Shown here: positions 23,484 through 31,710 of the stretch, one piece after another | How positions within the stretch are numbered: position 1 is the stretch's first letter | Layout: the number at the start of each line of letters is the position of its first letter | Origin: an uncultured Bacteroidota bacterium | GTDB lineage: Bacteria; Bacteroidota; Bacteroidia; Bacteroidales; WCHB1-69 | DNA length: 33,641 nucleotides | NCBI GenBank assembly: GCA_902802755.1 | Contig: CADCNH010000012.1 | Coordinates: 80,207 to 113,847, forward strand | Direction of reading: 5' to 3' | The notes under the pieces: generated by a model | What the model was told of the DNA's origin: nothing | The model's database searches: none | Seen by the model: the letters and a program-made list of their open reading frames with translations, nothing else | Position numbers and translations under genes: made by a program

Positions 23484-24077
23484 ATGTTAGAATACCTCTT
23501 GACCCCCGACCAAAATATCTTTCTGTTTCTCAACGGATTGCATAGTTCATGGGCGGATGTGTTCTTCTACTGGGTCTCCAACCGTTTTATCTGGCTTCCT
23601 TTTTATGCACTACTGGCTTTTTTCCTCATACGGAAATGGAGAAAGAAATCCATTCCTATTTTTATTGCACTGATACTCTGCATCTTCCTTACCGACCAAA
23701 GTTGCAATCTCATCAAACACAGCGTACAGCGACCACGGCCCAGCCATGAGCCGGGACTGTGCGAGCAGGTGCATTTGGTGACCAAGCCCGACGGCACACT
23801 TTACAAAGGCGGTCCTTACGGTTTTCCCTCTTCTCATGCAGCCAATGCCATGGCAATGGCACTGTTTGTCATTTTCTATTTAAGCGATAAACGGAAATGG
23901 ATTATCATAGGCATGGCGTTATGGGTACTGTTGTTGAGCTATAGCCGAATTTATTTAGGGGTACATTACCCCAGCGATCTGGTGGCAGGTTGGATACTTG
24001 GTTTCTGTTGGGCAGTTGTGCTGTGGAGAACAGAAGACTGGTTTCGAAATTCAAAATTCAAAATTCAGAATTCATGA
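23484..24077 (+). CDS. PAP2-family membrane phosphatase
   Basis: The 197-residue protein has about five membrane helices and the three phosphatase motifs of the PAP2 superfamily. These are KHSVQRPRP (K-x6-RP type), FPSSHAANAMAM (PSxH type) and SRIYLGVHYPSD (SR-x5-H-x3-D). Members remove phosphate from undecaprenyl pyrophosphate, lipid A or phosphatidic acid at the outer face of the inner membrane; the substrate here is not determined. The final residues NSKFKIQNS are encoded by heptad repeat units (ttcaaaa, ttcaaaa, ttcagaa, ttcatga, 24050-24077), whose last unit contains the stop. The functional domain appears to end just before, at about RTEDWF. Confidence 0.88.
   Translation: MLEYLLTPDQNIFLFLNGLHSSWADVFFYWVSNRFIWLPFYALLAFFLIRKWRKKSIPIFIALILCIFLTDQSCNLIKHSVQRPRPSHEPGLCEQVHLVTKPDGTLYKGGPYGFPSSHAANAMAMALFVIFYLSDKRKWIIIGMALWVLLLSYSRIYLGVHYPSDLVAGWILGFCWAVVLWRTEDWFRNSKFKIQNS
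24050..24077 (+). repeat. Heptad array forming the 3' end of the PAP2 gene
   Basis: Four 7-nt units: ttcaaaa, ttcaaaa, ttcagaa, ttcatga. They are the same units as the left block upstream of rfbA (4862-4889). Confidence 0.8.
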
Positions 24078-24171
24078 TTTTAAACGCAGTATAATCGATA
24101 AAAAATTTCATTTTCTGTGCAACAATTTTTCAATAATTACGTCTATTAAAAGATAATTTGAAAAAATTTAG

Positions 24172-24179
24172 TATCTTTG
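24172..24179 (+). promoter_or_regulatory. -7 promoter element for the 681-residue T9SS cargo gene
   Basis: TATCTTTG matches TAnnTTTG and lies 21 nt before the ATG at 24201. A TTTG at 24157-24160 is too close (11-nt spacer) to be a standard -33 element. Confidence 0.6.
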
Positions 24180-24200
24180 CACACTTAAATTAACCTTATT

Positions 24201-26246
24201 ATGCGCAGAAATATTTTTCTAAGTTTCATATTCACAATACTATGCGTGGCAGGCATGGCACAATGCAACCCCCAATCCACCGCCAATGGTTCTCCCTGTT
24301 CGCAACAAACACCAGCGACAGCATTCTGTGCTGATGAGAACCCTTACGGTGTGACCTATCCTTCCAGTACAAACAGTCCCAATTCCTCACCATTTACAGG
24401 AAACAATCAAGTGGATTGTTGTTACACAACACCTAATCCCGCATGGTATTATTTTCAAATTGACGAAAGTGGCTCCTTGACTATACACATTGAACAACAT
24501 GGTATCTCTGGCGGCACACTGGATGTGGATTTTGTCTGCTGGGGACCTTTTACGGCCGCCAGTCAAGCTGATTTTACTAACAATTTGTGTTGCGGTGTTT
24601 ACAATATAAGCAGTACAAATAGTTCAAACGTCGTTGACTGTAGTTATAGTGCCAGTTGGACAGAAGATTGCAATTTAGGCAATGTCCAGGCTGGACAATG
24701 GTACCTGTTACTCTTAACAAACTACAGTAATCAACCCGGGACAATCACCTTCAATTCCACAAGCAATTCAACCGCCTCCACAAACTGCGACTTGTTGAAC
24801 AGTGGTGACTCCAACTCTCCCATTTGCGAGGGTGGCACATTAGAATTGTATGTCACTGCTCCGCAACCTGGTGCCACATATAACTGGACTGGCCCTAATG
24901 GTTTCTCTCAGTCCACCACAAACACCACCTTGTCTGTTCCCAATGTTGCAGCCAACATGTCGGGAGAATATCACATGACAATGACTGGCATATCGCAAAA
25001 CTCTAACGAAGCTGTCGTGGATGTACAAATCTACCCAAGACCCGCACCTGAAATCGTTGCTGAAGACGAATCACTCTGTATGGGTGAAAGCACCGTGTTA
25101 AGTGTCAACAGCAACTTCGAACTGACTTGGTTTGCTGAAACATTTTCCGGCAGTTCCTCCTCCAAAATAGCCGAATACGTGACCTCTGTAACGGTTAGTC
25201 CCACGGAATCCACCCACTATATCTTAAAAGCTGACAACGATGGCTGTATTGGCCGCGATACTATTGACATTATCGTCAATCCCAACCCTGTTATTGAAGT
25301 CACCATTGATAAGCCAACATTATGTTACGGAGAAAGCGCCACTATCACCGCCTCCGGTGGGACACACTATAGCTGGTCCAATGGCAGCAATAGTAGTACT
25401 ATTCATGTTACTCCAACCCAAACCACAATCTACAACGTAGAAGTTCAAACCGATGCTTTATGTAGTGGAGACACCACCGTGGAAATAATCGTTTATCCCG
25501 CTATAACGGAACAACATGAAATAACTTCATCTCACTGCAATCAAGCGGTAGGCTCCATCACCATGAACGGCATTGGTGGCATGGGACCCTTTACATACAC
25601 CAGCAATACCGCCACCTTCACTGAAAATATAGCCTCCAATTTACACGCCGGAAGTTACACTATTACCGCTACCGATAGCGTTGGATGTTCCATAACTACC
25701 ACCCTTGAGGTAAGCGAAGTACCTGGGCCAACCCCCTGCTTCCTCTTCTCTAGCAATGATGATGTGAACATGGTCATCACCAATTGTACCCAAGGCGACA
25801 ACACTTATTTCTGGGATTTCGGAGATGGCGTCACCTCCACCGAAACACATCCAATCCACGAATATACAGAACCTGGCCGTTATAGCGTCGTCATGATCGC
25901 CGCTGATGCATACAACTGCATCGACTCGTTGCGTCAGGATTATGTCATCAACGGACCTGTGTATATTGCCAACGCTTTCACCCCCAATGGCGATGGTATC
26001 AACGATGAGATGTCCGTCATAGGCAAGACTATTCAAAAAGAAGAATTCCTATGGGCCATCTATGACCGCCATGGAGTTTTGGTCTTCTTAAGCCTCGACC
26101 CCGCTATCAGTTGGGATGGCACCATACAAGTTGGCAAAAACAAATCCAAGAATGCAAGTCCTGGTGTATATGTCTATCGCCTCAAATATAAAGATGTTAA
26201 CGGCAACTACTTCGAACGCGATGGAAACATCACACTGATCAGATAG
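24201..26246 (+). CDS. T9SS-exported surface protein with PKD domain and type B (CHU_C) sorting domain
   Basis: The 681-residue protein has a signal peptide (MRRNIFLSFIFTILCVAGMA). A Cys-rich module (about 21-200) begins CNPQSTANGSPCSQQTP and has ENPYGVTYPS, WYYFQI, LDVDFVCWGPF, NLCCGVY and GQWYLLLLTNYS. Two or three Ig-like domains follow (for example GATYNWTGPNGFSQS), then a SprB-like segment (SHCNQAVGSITMNGIGGMGPFTY) and a PKD domain (YFWDFGDGVTSTETHPIHEYTEPGRYSVV). The gliding-motility-associated C-terminal domain ends it (IANAFTPNGDGINDEM, IYDRHGVLVF, WDGT, GVYVYRLKY). This domain directs type IX secretion to the cell surface. The convergent 1331-residue protein shares the Cys-rich module and the C-terminal layout, so the two are paralogues. 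Confidence 0.9.
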   Translation: MRRNIFLSFIFTILCVAGMAQCNPQSTANGSPCSQQTPATAFCADENPYGVTYPSSTNSPNSSPFTGNNQVDCCYTTPNPAWYYFQIDESGSLTIHIEQHGISGGTLDVDFVCWGPFTAASQADFTNNLCCGVYNISSTNSSNVVDCSYSASWTEDCNLGNVQAGQWYLLLLTNYSNQPGTITFNSTSNSTASTNCDLLNSGDSNSPICEGGTLELYVTAPQPGATYNWTGPNGFSQSTTNTTLSVPNVAANMSGEYHMTMTGISQNSNEAVVDVQIYPRPAPEIVAEDESLCMGESTVLSVNSNFELTWFAETFSGSSSSKIAEYVTSVTVSPTESTHYILKADNDGCIGRDTIDIIVNPNPVIEVTIDKPTLCYGESATITASGGTHYSWSNGSNSSTIHVTPTQTTIYNVEVQTDALCSGDTTVEIIVYPAITEQHEITSSHCNQAVGSITMNGIGGMGPFTYTSNTATFTENIASNLHAGSYTITATDSVGCSITTTLEVSEVPGPTPCFLFSSNDDVNMVITNCTQGDNTYFWDFGDGVTSTETHPIHEYTEPGRYSVVMIAADAYNCIDSLRQDYVINGPVYIANAFTPNGDGINDEMSVIGKTIQKEEFLWAIYDRHGVLVFLSLDPAISWDGTIQVGKNKSKNASPGVYVYRLKYKDVNGNYFERDGNITLIR

Positions 26247-26347
26247 TTGAAAACTGAAAACTGAAAGTTGAAAGTTGACAATTGACAGTTATAGCTACAA
26301 TTAACGGCAACCCTAATTATTAATTGTTAACTGTTAACTATTAACTG
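26247..26347. repeat. Heptad arrays between the convergent surface-protein genes
   Basis: Six 7-nt units start at the base after the stop codon: ttgaaaa, ctgaaaa, ctgaaag, ttgaaag, ttgacaa, ttgacag (26247-26288). A second array follows at 26320-26347: ttaattg, ttaactg, ttaacta, ttaactg. Segments such as acagtta and acaattaa (about 26286-26304) are complementary to taactgt and ttaattgt in the right array. The gap could therefore form a fold-back structure and serve as a bidirectional terminator. Confidence 0.75.
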
Positions 26348-26349
26348 TA

Positions 26350-29300
26350 TCACCTCAACAAGAGCACACTGCCGTGAACTGAATTGGGCTTGCCTTCTAT
26401 ATCCTGATATTTAATCTGATAAGTGTATGTTCCTTGGGGTGCCATGGATTTTCCGATATGTCCATCCCAACCGAATTCAGGATGCTTACTGACGAAAACA
26501 AGTTGTCCCCAGCGGTCAAAGACCAACATCTCATAATTCTCCTCAGAAATAGAATTTCCAATAGGCTTAAACACTTTGTTTTCAGCAATATCACTTTCAG
26601 GAATAAAAGCTGAAGGCAAATAGAATGTTGGAACTTCATGAATAACATACATCAGCGATACAGAATCCACACACTGGTTACCGTCTTCCACCGTCAAGAC
26701 AACAGGATATGCACCAGTTTCCTCGTAAGTGTGGGTTGGTTGCCATTCTGTAGAGTTTCCTCCATCGCCAAACGACCAATACCAATTCACCACATCCTGG
26801 GATGTGCAATTGATAAATGTCACCTTTTTCTCATTAGCCGTATTAAAGGTGAAGCAGGCATGTGGTCCTGGAATATCATGTACGATGAACGACAGCGACA
26901 GACTGCAACCATCACTGTCAACCACGGCTACGCTGTAAGTACCCGCGGGAACTGAAAGAGCCAAACTACTTGTACTTGTTATCGGGGAAGACCACTGGTA
27001 GGTATATTCTCCATAACCTCCCGAAGCGGCAATCTGCACCGCACCATCAGCCCGTCCACAATGGGCATCCGTCACCTCCACCAGATTCACATGGTGAATA
27101 ATGTTTTCGATAGTAAACTCTGCATCCGCAGAACATCCAATAGAATCTATCATCTGCAAATGATAGTGTCCTGCAGACAAACCTTCAAAAGAAGCCGTTT
27201 CTCCACTGGGCAAATACACATACCTATAGGGTGCTGTACCTCCAGACGCATTTACTTTAATCTCACCATTATCCTCATTGCAAGTGGCATCCATTACCAT
27301 ATTCAAAAGCAATTCCGGCTCTGTTGTTACCCTCAAATACAAAGTATCAACACATTCGCAATTATGCTCATCTATATAGTTGTATGTATGTGTGCCTGTC
27401 GTATTATGCTGGAAGCCATGCCAAGTGTAAGTATTGGGCTCACAGATAATTACCCGTTCAACGTTTGGTACGGCATGGTGTATCGTCAGATGCAGGGTGT
27501 CCACCTGTGAACAACCATTCGCATCCGTGTGAGCATAAAAATAATTTCCGCTTTGGTTATACGTTACCCCATGCCACTCATACGTTTCACAAGCGGAAAG
27601 TGTGATGGACTGATGAGCTGGCGGAGTGATGGACAAATGTAGCGTATCCACCTGCCAACAAGCATCGGCATCCGCATGACCGTATGTGTAAACACCTGTG
27701 GTATAATAGGTTGTACCATTCCATTGATAGGAATCACAACTTTGTGCATTCATTGAAGCAGGAGATGCATAATGCAAGGAAAGAATCAACGTATCTGTGT
27801 AAGGACAGCCATGTGCATCGTGGGCCGAAAAGGTGTACAATCCACTCTCTGTATAGGTATTCCCCCTCCACTGGTAATAGGAACAGGTATCTTTTTCAAG
27901 GTACTCATGCTCAGCATGATATACGGTAAGATGTAAATGAACAGTACTATCGCAAGAAGTCACTGCAGCAATAGTTTCAACAGGATCATTCGTGCTTTCC
28001 GTATAAGTAATCCCATTTATCCAGGTGAAAGACTCACAAACAGCTTCCGTTTGGACAACATCATATACTTCTCTAATCAACAGATGCAAAGTGTCTATTC
28101 TTAAACATCCATCGGCATCCATGGTGGAATCTCGATAAATTCCACTTTGGGTATAAGTTGTACCGTGCCAAGTATAAGAGACACAAGCTGTATCATAAAC
28201 CACATCGGGGGTTGACATAGGTCGGACTGTCAAAAACAACACCACAAGACTGTCACAAGATGCCGCTGTCTGATAGGTAGTATCATAACGGTAAGTTCCT
28301 GGTGCCTGAATAGTAGTAACAGTGAAATTAGCGTCCTGATAGGTCTGATTCCAACAAATAGTATCCCGATATGAAGTACTGTCAAGCATGGACACAATTA
28401 CATTTTTGGTAGCTGTTGCCGTACATCCGTAGGTATTGGAAACTATCACCTCATAATCGGTGGTGACAGTGGGGTGTACCCAAACAGTTCTGGTAGTAGC
28501 GCCTGTACTCCACAAATAGCTTGTGGCCGATGCGGATGTTAGCAATGCACTGTCGCCGCGACAAATTTGTCCGACACCGGAAATTGAAGCGTTAGGCCGG
28601 GCTCGCACCGTTACCGATCTAGACGTGGAATTGGTGCAGCCATATTCATTTGTGGCAATCACGCGGTAAGTGGTACCAGATTGCGGACTTACCAAGACAG
28701 AATCTTCTAATGAAATCGCCGTGGTATTACTACCTTGCCTCCATTCGTAACTAACACCGCCAGAAGCATACAAAGTTGCGGTATCATCTCTGCAGATGGC
28801 CACACTGGTAGGATTTATGGAAACCGTCGGTTTGGGAAGCACCACGATAGTGTAGGATGCTGTACTTGAACAACCAGCAGTAGTACCTGTAACCGTATAG
28901 GTATTACTTGCGGGACCCGCATCAGCACTGGTGGCAGGAGTTACTGTTTTGGTCTGGCCAGAGCTATTGCCTGGCATCCAGCGATATGTGCTGGCACCAC
29001 TGGCGGTAAGAGTCACCGAGGTGCCGCTGCATACCGTGTCATGATTGGCAGTAACCAAAACTGTTGGTAATGCATTCACTGTCACTTCTATCTGCGATGG
29101 ATCCGCCGTGATATTAGGTCCAGTTAATTGCAGGTGATAAACTCCCGTATTAGCGGTTGTCACATTCGGAATACTCACGCTTGGCACCGTAGTTGTAGCG
29201 GTCCAGCCTCCCGGACCTGACCAATGGTAGGTAGCACCAGCCTGGGGATTCTCACAGGTAAGCACCATCGTATCCCCTACACAAAGTGGCTCGTTATATG

Positions 29301-30345
29301 AAATCGGAGCTAACAAACTGCAATTGGTGGTAGCGTTGGAGGAGCCTGCCACGGGACTAAAAGTAATGGTACCTGCACCTCCATTAAAATTCGTAATCAG
29401 CAGTAAATACCACTGTCCCGGTTGTGCATTAGGAATATAACACCATTCAGTGGATTGGGCAGAATAACTACAGTCCACCACATTCCCATCAGGATAACCG
29501 CCCATATTATTAGTATGGTCACCATTGGTAGGGCGATGGCTACCATGGGAAATGTCATTCAAAGTATATACACCACAACACAAATTGTCCACAAAATCAT
29601 CCTGACTGGTGGCCTCAAAAGGTCCCCAACAGGCAAAGTCCACATCCAATCCCCCACCCGTAGTACTTGTCTGTTGAATATAAATCAACAAATTGCCAGG
29701 AGCACTGATCTGCATGTAATACCATGCCGGACGAGGAGTAGTGGATAGACAGCTAATATCGGATTGTCCCAAAAAAGGAGAGGCACTGTTACTGCCTGTT
29801 CCCGAGGGATAGGTAACCCCGTACGGATTCTCATCGGTGCAGAAAGGACTGGCTGCCGTCTGTTGCGAACAAGGTGAACCATTGACAGTGGACTGCGGGT
29901 TACAACCTACTGGCGGACACTCTACACAGCTAATGGTAGCCGCCCAGCCAGCATTTTGGACTGAACCATCAGAATGAAATTTGAAAGTAATAGCTCCAGA
30001 AAAAGAAGTCACTATCCCTGGCGAATTACTGCCTCTATACTCTCCTATAACTTGTCCATAAGTAGAAGTACCATTATATGCCCTGAGATAATCACAACAA
30101 GATTCCGTTGAAAAAGAGCTGAAAACCACCTGTATACATAAGCCTGGCGTGGCAGACACAAAAGTTACGGTATAATCTTGATTACTACCATAACTTCCAT
30201 TAGGACCTCCCGAGTCATAGAAATTACCCGAACATGTGGTGATGGTTTGTCCGTTCAACGAAGCGTTCAAAATATAGGTCTGTCCATATACGGAGCCCCA
30301 TAGCAGCGTCAGTAATACTCCCAATAAGACAAACCTTTTAATCAT
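26350..30345 (-). CDS. Large T9SS-exported adhesin-like protein: CUB, Ig-like, tandem repeats, SprB, PKD, CHU_C
   Basis: The protein has 1331 residues from the ATG at 30345; the longer frame from a TTG at 30369 overlaps the -7 box and is rejected. After the signal peptide comes a CUB-like domain (about 25-140, with SCCDYLRAYNG and GAITFKFHSDGS). A Cys-rich CNPQST module (about 150-340) is shared with the 681-residue protein. Several Ig-like domains follow (SYEWRQGS, SYLWSTGATT). Then come seven roughly 50-residue repeats of the form C-x4-W-x-G-x-TY-x3-G-x-Y...DA-x-GC-x3-DTLHL. Two SprB-like repeats (CNEDNGEIKVNASGG, CGRADGAVQIAASGG), a PKD domain (WYWSFGDGGNSTEWQPTHTYEETG) and a type B sorting domain complete it. 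A surface adhesin role is inferred. Confidence 0.9.
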   Translation of the reverse strand: MIKRFVLLGVLLTLLWGSVYGQTYILNASLNGQTITTCSGNFYDSGGPNGSYGSNQDYTVTFVSATPGLCIQVVFSSFSTESCCDYLRAYNGTSTYGQVIGEYRGSNSPGIVTSFSGAITFKFHSDGSVQNAGWAATISCVECPPVGCNPQSTVNGSPCSQQTAASPFCTDENPYGVTYPSGTGSNSASPFLGQSDISCLSTTPRPAWYYMQISAPGNLLIYIQQTSTTGGGLDVDFACWGPFEATSQDDFVDNLCCGVYTLNDISHGSHRPTNGDHTNNMGGYPDGNVVDCSYSAQSTEWCYIPNAQPGQWYLLLITNFNGGAGTITFSPVAGSSNATTNCSLLAPISYNEPLCVGDTMVLTCENPQAGATYHWSGPGGWTATTTVPSVSIPNVTTANTGVYHLQLTGPNITADPSQIEVTVNALPTVLVTANHDTVCSGTSVTLTASGASTYRWMPGNSSGQTKTVTPATSADAGPASNTYTVTGTTAGCSSTASYTIVVLPKPTVSINPTSVAICRDDTATLYASGGVSYEWRQGSNTTAISLEDSVLVSPQSGTTYRVIATNEYGCTNSTSRSVTVRARPNASISGVGQICRGDSALLTSASATSYLWSTGATTRTVWVHPTVTTDYEVIVSNTYGCTATATKNVIVSMLDSTSYRDTICWNQTYQDANFTVTTIQAPGTYRYDTTYQTAASCDSLVVLFLTVRPMSTPDVVYDTACVSYTWHGTTYTQSGIYRDSTMDADGCLRIDTLHLLIREVYDVVQTEAVCESFTWINGITYTESTNDPVETIAAVTSCDSTVHLHLTVYHAEHEYLEKDTCSYYQWRGNTYTESGLYTFSAHDAHGCPYTDTLILSLHYASPASMNAQSCDSYQWNGTTYYTTGVYTYGHADADACWQVDTLHLSITPPAHQSITLSACETYEWHGVTYNQSGNYFYAHTDANGCSQVDTLHLTIHHAVPNVERVIICEPNTYTWHGFQHNTTGTHTYNYIDEHNCECVDTLYLRVTTEPELLLNMVMDATCNEDNGEIKVNASGGTAPYRYVYLPSGETASFEGLSAGHYHLQMIDSIGCSADAEFTIENIIHHVNLVEVTDAHCGRADGAVQIAASGGYGEYTYQWSSPITSTSSLALSVPAGTYSVAVVDSDGCSLSLSFIVHDIPGPHACFTFNTANEKKVTFINCTSQDVVNWYWSFGDGGNSTEWQPTHTYEETGAYPVVLTVEDGNQCVDSVSLMYVIHEVPTFYLPSAFIPESDIAENKVFKPIGNSISEENYEMLVFDRWGQLVFVSKHPEFGWDGHIGKSMAPQGTYTYQIKYQDIEGKPNSVHGSVLLLR

Positions 30346-30366
30346 TGCACAATAAGTATAAGTTTG

Positions 30367-30374
30367 CAAAAATA
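30367..30374 (-). promoter_or_regulatory. -7 promoter element for the 1331-residue adhesin gene
   Basis: TATTTTTG on the minus strand, 21 nt upstream of the ATG at 30345. The box overlaps the TTG of the longer reading frame, which supports the ATG as the real start. Confidence 0.65.
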
Positions 30375-30437
30375 CATTTTTTTTTCAGATTATCATCTAT
30401 TTTTTTAGTAAAACTTGCTGCGTATCAATTTTTTCCT

Positions 30438-30445
30438 TATTTTTG
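30438..30445 (+). promoter_or_regulatory. -7 promoter element for the DUF4878 lipoprotein gene
   Basis: TATTTTTG on the plus strand, 36 nt upstream of the ATG at 30482. It is divergent to the adhesin promoter 63 nt away. Confidence 0.6.
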
Positions 30446-30481
30446 CCCTGATATTTATTGTTGAACCCAAACACAATTATT

Positions 30482-30856
30482 ATGAAAAAATTTACTTTAA
30501 TCATCTCAACTGTAATTTTAGCCGTTGTTTTTTGCGCTTGCAGCGGCTCTTCAGGTCCCAAAGCCGTAGTCAACGACTATTACAAAGCCCTGAAAAGCGG
30601 GGATTTTGAAAAAGCTATGACCTATACCACCTTGACCGACGAAGCCGAAATTCAGCAGAATGTCAAGAAAATGCAGGATTTTAAATTCCAAGTTTCTGAT
30701 TATGAAATACTTTCTGAAACGATTGCGGAAGATGGAGAAACAGCGACTGTAGATGTTAAATATACCGCTTCTTCCGCCTTCAAAGAGACTCCAGAGGAAC
30801 AAACAGAGACCGTCAAGCTGGTGAAACAAGATGGCAAGTGGAAAATCAAGGAATAG
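30482..30856 (+). CDS. DUF4878-type lipoprotein
   Basis: The protein has 124 residues from the ATG at 30482; an ATG at 30458 is in frame but would precede the lipoprotein signal by eight residues. The signal ends FCACSG, and the likely lipid cysteine is the second one (Cys20). The mature domain has the NTF2-like/DUF4878 pattern: GPKAVVNDYYKALKSGDFEKAMTYT, an EDGETATVDVKYT strand, and a final VKLVKQDGKWKIKE, typical of this fold. Function of the family is unknown; it is a small envelope lipoprotein. The NlpC/P60-like gene begins 26 nt before its stop, which suggests translational coupling. Confidence 0.82.
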   Translation: MKKFTLIISTVILAVVFCACSGSSGPKAVVNDYYKALKSGDFEKAMTYTTLTDEAEIQQNVKKMQDFKFQVSDYEILSETIAEDGETATVDVKYTASSAFKETPEEQTETVKLVKQDGKWKIKE

Positions 30857-31505
30857 TTTTTATTCCTTTTGGATAAAAGGTAGAAATAGAGGCATTCTTA
30901 TTTCTGCCTTTTTTGTTTTCTTAACGACAGGCTTATGCTCCTGCGACCACAAGGCACAAGCCACACTGTTCCAATTACCTGAAGAATGGGAACTGCAAAG
31001 CGGGGATTTGGTGTTCCGGAAAGGAGGCAGCTTAGTCAGCCATACTGTTACTTTTGCCGATACCGGCAGCGTATATTCCCATGTGGGCATGGTACTATGG
31101 ACGCCCGAAGGCTGGAAGGTGTTGCATGCTGTTCCCAACGAACGGGCCAGCAAACACGAGAAAGACAGTGTAAAATTGGAAAATATAGAGATTTTCTTCC
31201 GTTCCGACAGGGCTACACACGGAGCAGTATACCGTTTGAGTCCATCACCCGTGCCCGATGACACTCTCAAACTGCGGCAAAAAGGACTTGAGATTTACCA
31301 GCGTCATTTGCTTTTTGACGGGGCTTTCAACGATATGGACAGCAACGCTTTTTACTGCACCGAATTAGTATGGTTTATCTACCAAAAAGAGCTTGGCATT
31401 GACTTGTCGGAAAGCCGTCGCCACAAAGAACCGCTTTTTCCACCGATGATTTTCTGTTCCGACATTCTCGCCTACCCCGAATTAAAAGAAATTTACAAAT
31501 TCTGA
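30831..31505 (+). CDS. YiiX/YebB-like NlpC/P60-superfamily cysteine hydrolase
   Basis: The 224-residue protein has an ATG start overlapping the preceding gene by 26 nt; no later in-frame ATG precedes the domain. A basic stretch of about 20 residues is followed by a hydrophobic signal (GILISAFFVFLTTGLCSC) with a possible lipobox. The catalytic domain is circularly permuted as in YiiX: GDLVFRKGGSLVSHTVT, then YSHVGMVLW supplying the histidine, and NAFYCTELVWFIYQKELGIDL supplying the cysteine. The family includes amidases and peptidases acting on cell-wall peptides or lipids; the substrate is not known. It is likely membrane anchored on the periplasmic side and transcribed with the DUF4878 gene. 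Confidence 0.83.
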   Translation: MASGKSRNSFYSFWIKGRNRGILISAFFVFLTTGLCSCDHKAQATLFQLPEEWELQSGDLVFRKGGSLVSHTVTFADTGSVYSHVGMVLWTPEGWKVLHAVPNERASKHEKDSVKLENIEIFFRSDRATHGAVYRLSPSPVPDDTLKLRQKGLEIYQRHLLFDGAFNDMDSNAFYCTELVWFIYQKELGIDLSESRRHKEPLFPPMIFCSDILAYPELKEIYKF

Positions 31506-31521
31506 CGTCAACAAACTTCAA

Positions 31522-31608
31522 ACTCTCCTTGATCACGCAGTGAGAGACTCCCCTTGAAGGCGCAGCCCGAAACTCCCCTCGAATGCGCAGCATGAGACAC
31601 CCCCTTCC
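31522..31608. repeat. 25-bp tandem repeat, about 3.5 copies
   Basis: Three successive 25-nt units start actctccttga (31522), actccccttga (31547) and actcccctcga (31572), each with a cgcag core, and a partial fourth starts at 31597. There are no unique spacers. The array lies between the NlpC/P60-like stop and the next promoter. Confidence 0.7.
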
Positions 31609-31661
31609 AACTTTTCAAATCTTTTTTTTTATCAAATATCCGTTTGTATTAAAAAAATTAT

Positions 31662-31669
31662 TATTTTTG
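31662..31669 (+). promoter_or_regulatory. -7 promoter element for the TonB-C protein gene
   Basis: TATTTTTG, 41 nt upstream of the ATG at 31711. A TTTG at 31643-31646 gives a 15-nt spacer, shorter than the usual 19-21. Confidence 0.6.
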
Positions 31670-31710
31670 CAGATTGAATGTATTGGATATAAAAGTTAAA
31701 AAAATAGATT

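Noticed and set aside
31522..31608. Possible CRISPR or coding repeat
   Set aside because: The 25-nt units are directly adjacent without spacers, and no ORF covers them.
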